Positions 35,022 through 42,757 of a DNA stretch of 62,952 bases are shown one piece after another. Location of the stretch: NCBI RefSeq assembly GCF_030758955.1, contig NZ_CP132360.1, positions 2,680,139 through 2,743,090 of the forward strand, given 5' to 3'. The notes under the pieces are model-generated. The model was given only the letters and a program-made list of their open reading frames with translations, was not told the origin of the DNA and did no database searches. The first letter of the stretch is position 1. Each line of letters begins with the position of its first letter. The stretch comes from Agrococcus beijingensis. Lineage in GTDB: Bacteria > Actinomycetota > Actinomycetes > Actinomycetales > Microbacteriaceae. A program made the translations under genes and the position numbers.

Positions 35022-36008
35022 GTGACAGGCACCGTCCACACCGTCCTCGGACCAGTCCCCGCCGACCAGCTCGGCGTCGCATCGGTGCACGAGTCGCTGC
35101 TCTCGGTCTTCCCGGGCGCGCAGTACGCGCACGACGTGACCATCGATCGCGCCGAGATCTTCGCGACGCTCGCCGCGAAGCTGCGCGACTTCCGCGAGGC
35201 GGGCGGCGGCACGGTCGTCGACAGCACCGGCATGTTCCACGGCCGCGACCTCACCCTCTACGAGGCGCTCTCGCGCTCGACGGGCGTGCACATCGTCGTC
35301 TCGACCGGCCAGGGCCCCGAGGCCATGCTGGGCGGCTACTTCCTCACCCCCCAGACCAACCCGCCCACCCCGTGGCCGGCCGAGCGCTTCGCCGAGCTGT
35401 TCTCGCTCGAGGTCACCGAAGGCGCCGTCGTGCCGCGCCTCGAGCGCCGCGCCCCGGCCGGGCTCGTCGCGACCGCAGCCACCCGCACGGGCGCCACCGC
35501 GACCGACGGCAGCCTGCTGCGCGGCGCTGCCCGCACCGCGATCGCCACCGGCGTGCCCGTCTCGCTGCGCTACGGCGCCGACGCGCTCGGCGAGCTCGAG
35601 GTCGTGCTCGCCGAGGGCCTGCCCGCCGACCGGGTGGTCGTCGCGGGCCTCGATCGGGCGGATGCGGTGGGTGCGGCCGCGCACCTCGCCGTCGCCGAGC
35701 GGGGCGCGTACGTCGGCATCGACAGCGTGGGCCTCGAGGACGACGAGCGCATCGCCGACGCAGACCGCGTGCGGCTGGTCGCGGAGCTGGTGGAGGCCGG
35801 CCACGCCGACCGCATCCTGCTCTCGACCGGCGCCATCGGCGTCGCCAAGGGCCACGACGCCGCCGAGGCGGCGGCGGCCGAGGCGATCAGCCTCAGCCGG
35901 ATCCTCACCGACTTCGTGCCCCTGCTCGCGGCCGCCGGCATCGACGCCGACGTGACCCGACGCATCCTGACCGCCAACCCGAGCGCGCTGCTCGCCGTGA
36001 GGAGCTGA
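35022..36008 (+). CDS. phosphotriesterase-family protein lacking metal ligands (probable pseudoenzyme)
   Basis: A 328-residue TIM-barrel protein clearly paralogous to the next gene product (same start TVLG, same AGGGTVVDSTG and GVHIVVSTG blocks). The binuclear metal site of the family is lost: the HxH motif is HES (His23, Ser25), the bridging Lys is Ala150 and the two barrel histidines are Arg183 and Gly209; the last Asp is also replaced by Gly. It probably cannot hydrolyse esters itself and may be a structural or regulatory partner. GTG start behind GGAGAGG. First gene of the operon. Confidence 0.85.
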   Translation: MTGTVHTVLGPVPADQLGVASVHESLLSVFPGAQYAHDVTIDRAEIFATLAAKLRDFREAGGGTVVDSTGMFHGRDLTLYEALSRSTGVHIVVSTGQGPEAMLGGYFLTPQTNPPTPWPAERFAELFSLEVTEGAVVPRLERRAPAGLVATAATRTGATATDGSLLRGAARTAIATGVPVSLRYGADALGELEVVLAEGLPADRVVVAGLDRADAVGAAAHLAVAERGAYVGIDSVGLEDDERIADADRVRLVAELVEAGHADRILLSTGAIGVAKGHDAAEAAAAEAISLSRILTDFVPLLAAAGIDADVTRRILTANPSALLAVRS

Positions 36009-36010
36009 CC

Positions 36011-36976
36011 ATGTCGCGAGTGAACACCGTGCTGGGCGCGATCGACGCCTCGGAGCTCGGCTTCGTCGCCGTGCACGAGCACATCGGCTACGGCATGCCC
36101 GGCTCCGAGCTCGACGCGAAGTGGTGGAAGACGCCCGAGCAGCGCTACGACGAGACCGTGCCGAAGCTGCGCGAGTTCCGCGAGCTCGGTGGCGGCACGT
36201 TCGTCGACGCCACCGGCATCTGCAACGGCCGCGACGTCGACTACTACCGGTCGCTCTCGGCGAAGACGGGCGTGCACATCGTCGCCTGCACGGGCTTCGT
36301 CGGCGGTGACACGGCGCTGCCGTTCTTCGAGCAGGCGAGCGTCGAGTACCTCACCGAGCAGTTCGTGCACGAGATCAGCGTCGGCATCGGCGGCACCGGC
36401 GCGAAGGCGGGCGTCATCAAGGTGGGTGTCAGTCGGGGCGGCCGCATGACCGACCTCGACAAGCGCATCTACCGCGCCGCCGCTCGCGCGTCGCTGCGCG
36501 CCGGCGCGCCGCTGCTCACGCACCTGGCGATCGACGCCGAGAACGCGATCGCGATCTTCGCGGAGGAGGGGCTGCCGCTCGACCGAGTGCTCTTCGGCCA
36601 CGTCGACGACGGCGTCAACTTCGACAAGACCCGCGACACGTGGATCGCCGAGCAGGGCGGCCGCATCGGCTTCGACACGTTCGGCTACGAGACCGAGCTG
36701 CCCGACCCGCCCTTCTGGGCGCGGCCCCGGCAGGATCGGCTCGACCACTTCCTGCGCTTCATCGGCCACACCGCCGAGCAGGGATTCCTCGGGCAGGCGC
36801 TCGCCTCGGCCGACGCGAACTGCAGCCCGCTCGGCTGGCCGGGCGTCAAGGGGCACACGGTGAACTACCTGTTCCACCAGCTGCTGCCCGACCTGCGCGC
36901 CGCCGGCGTCGACGAGGCGACCATCGAGCGCGTCTTCGTCACCAACCCGGCCGAGTTCCTCACTCTCTCGGTCTGA
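36011..36976 (+). CDS. phosphotriesterase-family metal-dependent hydrolase
   Basis: A 321-residue amidohydrolase-fold enzyme with all metal ligands: His22 and His24 in VHEH, carbamylated Lys137 in GVIKVG, His171, His197 and Asp268 in SADAN. Relatives hydrolyse lactones, phosphotriesters or carboxylic esters; the natural substrate is usually a lactone. It starts 2 bases after the stop of its metal-less paralog, so the two are made together and may form a heterodimer. Confidence 0.92.
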   Translation: MSRVNTVLGAIDASELGFVAVHEHIGYGMPGSELDAKWWKTPEQRYDETVPKLREFRELGGGTFVDATGICNGRDVDYYRSLSAKTGVHIVACTGFVGGDTALPFFEQASVEYLTEQFVHEISVGIGGTGAKAGVIKVGVSRGGRMTDLDKRIYRAAARASLRAGAPLLTHLAIDAENAIAIFAEEGLPLDRVLFGHVDDGVNFDKTRDTWIAEQGGRIGFDTFGYETELPDPPFWARPRQDRLDHFLRFIGHTAEQGFLGQALASADANCSPLGWPGVKGHTVNYLFHQLLPDLRAAGVDEATIERVFVTNPAEFLTLSV

Positions 36977-37056
36977 CCGACCGCACCCACCACATCCCAC
37001 ACAGAACCCATCCCCACCCAGAACCTGCGCGCGAGCGCCACAGGAGAGAAGCAACG

Positions 37057-38184
37057 ATGCAGCCCTCGGACCTCAAGAACCTCACCGTCGCGATCGTCGG
37101 CGCCGGCTACGGCGGCGCGGCCGCCGCGAAGGCGCTCAGCCTGCTCGGCGTGAACGTCACCGTCTACGAGCAGGCGCGGGAGATCCGCGAGGTGGGCGCC
37201 GGCATCGGCCTGCGCCCCGCCACCGTCGACCGATTCCGCCGCTGGGGCATGTTCGACCAGATCGCCGCCGTCACCTCGGCGAGCGACGCGTTCGAGATCC
37301 TCACCGGCGACGGCCACCCGATCATGAAGGAGGAGTGGCCGGGCATCGGCGACTTCGACGTGCCCACGAAGACGCACCTCGTGCACCGCGGCGACTTCAT
37401 CGAGACGCTCGTCGCGGCCCTGCCCGACGGCGTGCTGCAGGTGGGTCGGAAGGTCGCGAGCATCGAGGATCAGGGCGACCGCGCGACGCTCACGTTCACC
37501 GACGGCGACACCGTCACCGCCGACCTGGTGATCGCCGCGGACGGCATCAGGTCGACGATCCGCGAGCAGCTGTTCACCGACGCGCAGCCGGTGTTCGCCG
37601 GCGAGCACGCCTACCGCGTGGTCATCGACGCCGACGCCGCGCACGGCCTGGTCGTCGACGACAACCTGCGCATGTACATCGGCCACGGCACGAAGGTCTA
37701 CTTCCTGCCGCTGCGCCACCGCGGCCAGGTGTCGTTCGACATCACGACGCTGCACCACGACGGCGCCTGGGCGCCCGAGATCACGCGCGAGCAGCTCGTC
37801 GACACCGTGCAGGGCTTCGACGAGCGCATCGTGCGCATCACCGAGGAGCTCGACCTCGACGCGCTCGTCAACCGCGCCTGCTACGACATCGACGCCGTCG
37901 ATCAGTGGCACACGGATGCGGTGGTGCTGCTGGGCGATGCGGCCCACGCGATGCTCCACCACCAGGGGCAGGGCGCCAACTCGGCGATCATGGACGCCGG
38001 CGCGATCGCCGACGCGCTGCAGGAGGCCGGCTCGGTCAAGGAGGCGCTCGCGCTCTACCAGTCGCGCCGCAAGCCCGAGACCGACAAGCTGCAGGCGGTC
38101 TCGCGGCAGGGCTGGTCGGAGGACGAGCTGAGCGAGGTCTTCCCGGGCCAGCGCCCGGAATCCCAGCAGGCAGCGGCGCGCTGA
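37057..38184 (+). CDS. FAD-dependent monooxygenase (group A, salicylate hydroxylase-like)
   Basis: A 375-residue flavoprotein hydroxylase. The dinucleotide fold is VAIVGAGYGGAAAAKAL near residue 11, the DG motif is AADGIRSTIR near residue 170, and the flavin-ribose motif is LLGDAAHAMLHHQGQGANSA near residue 290. Group A enzymes use NAD(P)H and oxygen to hydroxylate aromatic or activated rings. AGGAGAGAAG precedes the ATG. It stands in the catabolic operon between the phosphotriesterase pair and the esterases. Confidence 0.92.
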   Translation: MQPSDLKNLTVAIVGAGYGGAAAAKALSLLGVNVTVYEQAREIREVGAGIGLRPATVDRFRRWGMFDQIAAVTSASDAFEILTGDGHPIMKEEWPGIGDFDVPTKTHLVHRGDFIETLVAALPDGVLQVGRKVASIEDQGDRATLTFTDGDTVTADLVIAADGIRSTIREQLFTDAQPVFAGEHAYRVVIDADAAHGLVVDDNLRMYIGHGTKVYFLPLRHRGQVSFDITTLHHDGAWAPEITREQLVDTVQGFDERIVRITEELDLDALVNRACYDIDAVDQWHTDAVVLLGDAAHAMLHHQGQGANSAIMDAGAIADALQEAGSVKEALALYQSRRKPETDKLQAVSRQGWSEDELSEVFPGQRPESQQAAAR

Positions 38185-38205
38185 CGCGCGGAGGAGACGG
38201 ACACC

Positions 38206-39162
38206 ATGGCACTGCACCCCAAGATCGCCGAGATCCTCGCCGGCTTCCCGGCGCCCGAGCCCGGACCGCTCGACCCTGCCGCGATGCGCGCGGGGGAGGA
38301 GTCCCAGGTGCCGCCGGAAGCCTCCCGCATCCCGGTCGCCGAGGTGCGCGACGCGGTGGTGCCGGGCAGCGACGCCGACGGCGTGCCGGTGCGCATCTAC
38401 CGCGACGCGACCGACGCCGAGGGCTCCGGCGTCATCGTCTACGTGCACGGCGGCGCGTTCTTCCTCGGCAGCCTCGACACGCACGACCACGTCGCGCGCT
38501 CGCTGGCGGTCGAGACGGGGCTGACGGTCGTCTCGGTCGGCTACCGCCGTGCGCCCGAGGCGGCGTTCCCCGCCGGCCTCGACGACGTGCTCGCCGCGGT
38601 CCGCTGGGCGGCCGAGCACGGCGACGAGCTCGGCCAGCAGCCCGGCCGGCAGCACGGCCAGGGCGGCACGCTCGCCCTCGTCGGCGACTCCTCCGGGGGC
38701 ACGTTCGTCGCCGCGGCGGTCGCGCTGCTGCACGACGAGGGCTTCGAACGCGTCACCCACCAGGTGCTCTACTACCCGTCGCTCGACCTCGACTTCGACG
38801 AGTCGCGCTACCCGTCGCTCGTCGAGAACGCGGTCGGCTTCGGCATGGAGACCGCGGGCCTCGCGCCCTTCAACGCGTTCTACCTCGACAGCGGCGCCGA
38901 CCCGGCCGACCCGCGCGTCTCGCCCATCAAGCGCGACGACCTGACGGGCCTGCCGGCCGCGCTCATCCTCACCGCCGAGCACGATCCGCTCCGCGACGAG
39001 GGCGAGCGCTACGGCGAGCGCCTGCGCGAGGCGGGCGTGCCCGTGCGCGTGACCCGCTACGAGGGCGCCGGGCACGGCTTCGTGCAGCACTTCGGCTGGC
39101 TGCCCGAGTACCACCGCGCCTACGTCGAGACCGCCGAGTTCCTGCGGGGCGCACCAGCATGA
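38206..39162 (+). CDS. alpha/beta hydrolase, hormone-sensitive-lipase family esterase
   Basis: A 318-residue carboxylesterase. The oxyanion motif is VHGGAFFLGS near residue 83, and the nucleophile is Ser162 in GDSSGG. The acid and base follow in TAEHDPLRDEG and GAGHGFVQHF. HSL-type esterases cleave short-chain esters. AGGAGA site before the ATG; the stop overlaps the next gene (ATGA). Confidence 0.92.
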   Translation: MALHPKIAEILAGFPAPEPGPLDPAAMRAGEESQVPPEASRIPVAEVRDAVVPGSDADGVPVRIYRDATDAEGSGVIVYVHGGAFFLGSLDTHDHVARSLAVETGLTVVSVGYRRAPEAAFPAGLDDVLAAVRWAAEHGDELGQQPGRQHGQGGTLALVGDSSGGTFVAAAVALLHDEGFERVTHQVLYYPSLDLDFDESRYPSLVENAVGFGMETAGLAPFNAFYLDSGADPADPRVSPIKRDDLTGLPAALILTAEHDPLRDEGERYGERLREAGVPVRVTRYEGAGHGFVQHFGWLPEYHRAYVETAEFLRGAPA

Positions 39163-40103
39163 CCGTCGCCGTCCATCCGCTCGCGAGCCCCTGGGGCCGC
39201 TTCCACCTCTACAGCTTCCTGATCGACGCGCCCGAGCTCGCGATCGTCGACACCGGCATCGCCTCCTCGCCCGCCGAGGGGCTCGCCCCGGCGCTCGCGG
39301 CGCTCGGGCGCCGCGTCGAGGACGTGCGCTGGATCCTGCTCACGCACGGCCACATCGACCACGTCGGCGGCGCGCACGCGCTCTGGGAGCTGACCGGCCG
39401 ACAGGCGCAGATCGTGATCCACGAGGCGGATGCGTCGATGCTGCGATCGAGGCGGGCGCACGTCGAGGAGTACCTCGGTGCGCGCGGCCGCTACCTCGGC
39501 GACCCCGAGGGCGAGGCGAAGCAGACGGCCGCGGCGGCGGCGGTGATCTCGGGCGAGCTCGAGCCGACCGTGCTGGTGCGCGGCGGTGAGGAGCTGCAGC
39601 TCGGCGGCGGCGTCACGGTGCGCGTGCATGCGATCCCCGGCCACACGCCGGGCTCGGTCGCCTACGAGATCGTCGGCCAGGGCGACGTCTTCGTCGGCGA
39701 CGCCGTGCAGATCCACGGCGCGGCGAACGGGTTCCCCGGCTTCTCCGACCCGAGCGCGTACCGCGCCAGCCTCACGAGGCTGCGGGACGACATCCGCCCC
39801 GAGCGACTCCACCTCGGGCACCCCTACCGCTCGGCGCCCAATCAAGCGGGGGCGGGGGAATCGCACGGCGTCGTGCTCGACCGCGAGCAGGCGCACGCCG
39901 CGCTGCAGGAGAGCCTCGACATCGAGCGCCGGGTCGGCGCCGCAGCGCACGACTGCCTCGCGCACGGGCTGACCGAGACCGATTCGGCCTACTCGCCGTT
40001 CGAGCCGGTCGCCGACGCGCTCGGCTACTCGGGCGACCCGACGCTCGAGCCCTCACCCTTCTTCACCTCGATGCACGGCTACCGCCTGCAGCAGAACGCC
40101 TGA
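39159..40103 (+). CDS. metallo-beta-lactamase-fold hydrolase
   Basis: A 314-residue metallohydrolase. The zinc motif HxHxDH is THGHIDHVGG near residue 67, and the later ligands are in IPGHTPGS, GDAVQ and LGHPY. The fold serves lactonases, thioesterases and glyoxalase II-like enzymes; a lactonase or thioesterase role fits the operon but is not shown. Overlaps the esterase stop by 4 bases. The C-terminal ~80 residues form a helical segment. Confidence 0.88.
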   Translation: MTVAVHPLASPWGRFHLYSFLIDAPELAIVDTGIASSPAEGLAPALAALGRRVEDVRWILLTHGHIDHVGGAHALWELTGRQAQIVIHEADASMLRSRRAHVEEYLGARGRYLGDPEGEAKQTAAAAAVISGELEPTVLVRGGEELQLGGGVTVRVHAIPGHTPGSVAYEIVGQGDVFVGDAVQIHGAANGFPGFSDPSAYRASLTRLRDDIRPERLHLGHPYRSAPNQAGAGESHGVVLDREQAHAALQESLDIERRVGAAAHDCLAHGLTETDSAYSPFEPVADALGYSGDPTLEPSPFFTSMHGYRLQQNA

Positions 40104-40117
40104 CCAGGAGCATCCCC

Positions 40118-41848
40118 ATGGCCGAGACCCAGACCATCCAGGCGGGCGCGCAGACGATCCTCGTGCGCAAGGACCTGCGCGTGCCGATGCGCGACGGCGT
40201 CGAGCTCGCAGCCGACGCCTACCAGGGCGTCGACGACAAGCCGCGCCCCGCGCTCGTCGCGCTCAGCCCCTACGGCAAGGAGCTGCAGGCGCTCGCGCTC
40301 ACCACGCCGCCGCAGCGCCGGCCGAGCCCCATGTGGGACGGCTGCATCGAGGCCGGCGACATCGCCCGCGTGGTCGAGGAGGACTACGTGCACGTCATCG
40401 GCGACCTGCGCGGCTCCGGTGCCTCCGAGGGCGAGCACGTCGGCAACTACAACGCCGGCGGCGTCTCGCTCGGCCAGGACGCCTACGACTTCATCGAGTG
40501 GGTCGCGGCGCAGCCGTGGTGCGACGGCAACGTCGGCATGATCGGCATCTCGTACTTCGGCTCGATGCAGCTGCTCGCGGCCGCCGAGCGGCCCCCGTCG
40601 CTGAAGGCGATCTTCGTCTCCGGTGGCCACTACGACTTCTACGAGACCACCTATCACGGCGGCGTGATGTGGTTCATGCCGCGCGCCGCACGCGAAGGCC
40701 GCGGCGGCGACTCGGGCTGGGCCTTCACCGACCGGGTGAAGTCGCGGATGCTCGAGACGCACTCGCCGGAGGAGCTGCGCGAGAAGGTGGCTGCACGCCT
40801 GGCCGACCCCGACATCGCCGCCTGGCCGAACCTCGTGCACGTGCTGCACTACCCGACGAACCACGAGGCGTGGTTCGACATCGTCATGAACGAGCTCGAC
40901 GGCGAGTGGTACGAGGAGCGGAACCCCGTCAACCTCGCGTCGCAGATCGACATCCCCGTCTGGCTGCAGCTCGACCAGGGCCGCGGCTGGACCCTCGACG
41001 GCACCATCGAGGTCTTCGACCGGCTGCAAGGGCCGAAGAAGCTCGACATCGGCCCGTACCCGCCCATGCAGTCGCGCCCCTTCATCGAGGAGCACGACAA
41101 GATGTTCCGCTGGTACGACCGCTGGCTGAAGGGCATCGACAACGGGGTGGAGGACGAGCCCGCGGTGACCGTGTTCGTCGAGGGCACGCGCGAGACGGTG
41201 ACGGCCGACCAGTGGCCGCCGAAGGCCGTCGAGCACCGCGACCTGTTCCTGCGGCCCCGCCGGGCGCTCTCGCCGGAGCCCGAGCGGATGGGCGGCGAGC
41301 ACGTGCCGCCGGACGGCTTCTACCAGGCGCCCCTCAGCGTGACCGACACGGTCGAGATCATCGACTGGCGCACGGCCCCCTTCACCGAGCCGGTCGAGAT
41401 GATCGGCACCGGCGCTGCGCACCTGTTCGTCGAGATCGACCAGCCCGACACGAACCTCATCATGCGCATCTGGGACGAGGCGCCCGGCGGCAAGCGGCAG
41501 CTCATCACCACGGGCTACCTCAAGGCCTCGCACCGCGAGCTCGACGAGGAACGGAGCGCGCACGGCAGCCCGGTGCACCCGCACACCCGCGCGGTGCCGG
41601 TCGAGCCCGGCGTCGTCGAGGAGTACGTGCTGCGGCTGTATCCGTTCGCGGCCACGTTCCTGCCCGGCCACCGGCTCGTCGCCGAGCTCTCGAACGCCGA
41701 GCCTCTCGCCGACGATCACAACGCGCTGCTCCCGCCCGACGCCTTCCACCTGCCGGTGGGACGCGCCGTCACCCACAAGATCCACCGCGACGCGACGCAT
41801 CCGTCTCGCCTCGTGCTGCCGTACACGACGCTTCCGGCGGACGGGTAG
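40118..41848 (+). CDS. CocE/NonD-type acyl hydrolase
   Basis: A 576-residue serine hydrolase of the X-Pro dipeptidyl-peptidase S15/CocE family. The nucleophile is Ser145 in GISYFGSMQ, an alpha/beta core with cap is followed by a C-terminal jelly-roll domain from about residue 330 (TDTVEIIDWRTAPFTEP). Members include cocaine esterase and cephalosporin acylases, which cut esters or amides of bulky acids. AGGAGC precedes the ATG. Last gene of the operon. Confidence 0.93.
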   Translation: MAETQTIQAGAQTILVRKDLRVPMRDGVELAADAYQGVDDKPRPALVALSPYGKELQALALTTPPQRRPSPMWDGCIEAGDIARVVEEDYVHVIGDLRGSGASEGEHVGNYNAGGVSLGQDAYDFIEWVAAQPWCDGNVGMIGISYFGSMQLLAAAERPPSLKAIFVSGGHYDFYETTYHGGVMWFMPRAAREGRGGDSGWAFTDRVKSRMLETHSPEELREKVAARLADPDIAAWPNLVHVLHYPTNHEAWFDIVMNELDGEWYEERNPVNLASQIDIPVWLQLDQGRGWTLDGTIEVFDRLQGPKKLDIGPYPPMQSRPFIEEHDKMFRWYDRWLKGIDNGVEDEPAVTVFVEGTRETVTADQWPPKAVEHRDLFLRPRRALSPEPERMGGEHVPPDGFYQAPLSVTDTVEIIDWRTAPFTEPVEMIGTGAAHLFVEIDQPDTNLIMRIWDEAPGGKRQLITTGYLKASHRELDEERSAHGSPVHPHTRAVPVEPGVVEEYVLRLYPFAATFLPGHRLVAELSNAEPLADDHNALLPPDAFHLPVGRAVTHKIHRDATHPSRLVLPYTTLPADG

Positions 41849-41917
41849 GTCGGGCAGCGCCACCTGCTGCTGGCGGTCGGGCACGTCACGTCGTGCAGCG
41901 GCTCAGCGCGCCGACGC

Positions 41918-42020
41918 CTGAGTGCGCTAGCGCCGGAGCCGGCTGGCGCCTGAGTGCGCTGGCGCCGGAGCCGGCTGGCGCCTGAGCGGGCTGGCGCGTC
42001 AGCCGGCTGGCGCGTCAGCC
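41918..42020. repeat. 32-bp tandem repeat, two copies plus degenerate copies
   Basis: Units at 41918-41949 and 41950-41981 differ by one base (gcgctagcgccgg against gcgctggcgccgg), followed by shorter versions with gcgcgtcagccggct to about 42020. Each full unit holds GCGCC-N10-GGCGC. GGAGCCGGC inside it is the complement of the start of the 38-bp units at 22682. It lies between the CocE-type gene and an HNH remnant. Confidence 0.8.
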
Positions 42021-42071
42021 CGCGGTGGCATTACGCAGCTGGTGCTGCACGATGGCGCGGACGCCTTGGGA

Positions 42072-42709
42072 TCAGAACGGAGCAGGTGGATCCTCAGGCT
42101 CGGGCTCGCGGGCACCCCATGCGGAGCCGGGCGGCGGAGGTGGTAGTTCCACGCCCGCCGAGCCGTCGGCTTCGAACTGCGCGATGGCTTCGCGCTGGTC
42201 TCGTCGCCGGTCGGCGGCGCTGCGCTTGGGCGGTTTCGGCTTGCTGCGGGGCATGTCGGTGAAGCGTGGCCCGACCGGTGGCGGTTCGTCGATGATCACC
42301 TGCCCGATCGGGGACGTCCAGCGCAGCACCCCGCCGGGCAGCTGCTCGACGCCCCAGCGGGTCTCGTGCTTGAGGCCGTGGTCGCTGCGGCAGAGGTGCT
42401 CGAGGTTGCCGAGGGTGGTCAGGCCGCCGCCGGCGAAGTCCTTGGTGTGGTCGACGTCGGCGCGCAGCACCGACTTGTCGCAGCCCGGCCCGCGGCAGCG
42501 GCCGTCGCGGCCCTGCAGCCACCGCCGCTGCGCCGCCGACGCCCGGTGCGTGTCGACGGTCACCGCGACCCCGGTGACGGGGTGGGTGAACAGCCGCTCC
42601 CAGGTGGCCGTGTCGCCAGCGATGCGGCGGGCGGTGTCGCGGTCGACCAGCACCTTCCCGTCCAGCGCGGCCGGGAACCGCAGCTCCAGCAGGTAGGGGC
42701 CCCAGATCA
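42072..42709 (-). pseudogene. DUF222/HNH endonuclease, C-terminal remnant
   Basis: The last ~210 codons of an HNH endonuclease: WGPYLLELRFPAALDG, the DRDTARRIAGD block, the cysteine motif GRCRGPGCD, DHTKDFAGGG, and NLEHLCRSDHGLKHE with a proline-rich tail. The HNH catalytic part is nearly complete, but the N-terminal DUF222 domain is missing. The coding match begins right at the terminator hairpin at 42696, and no ribosome site precedes it. Strongly similar to the remnant at 1568-1949. Confidence 0.75.
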
Positions 42710-42731
42710 TTCTGGGGCCCCTTTTTCTTTT
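42696..42731 (+). terminator. strong intrinsic terminator
   Basis: GGGGCCCCAGA (42696-42706), loop TCAT, TCTGGGGCCCC (42711-42721), then TTTTTCTTTT. A perfect 11-bp stem with a U-tract reading rightward. It isolates the gene at 42758 from the operon upstream, and it marks the broken end of the HNH remnant. Confidence 0.92.
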
Positions 42732-42757
42732 CCCCGCGCGAATGAGAGCATGGTCCC

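Noticed and set aside
36865..39114. A 749-codon antisense frame opposite the FAD monooxygenase and esterase
   Set aside because: The sense frames carry catalytic motifs and ribosome sites; the antisense frame has none.
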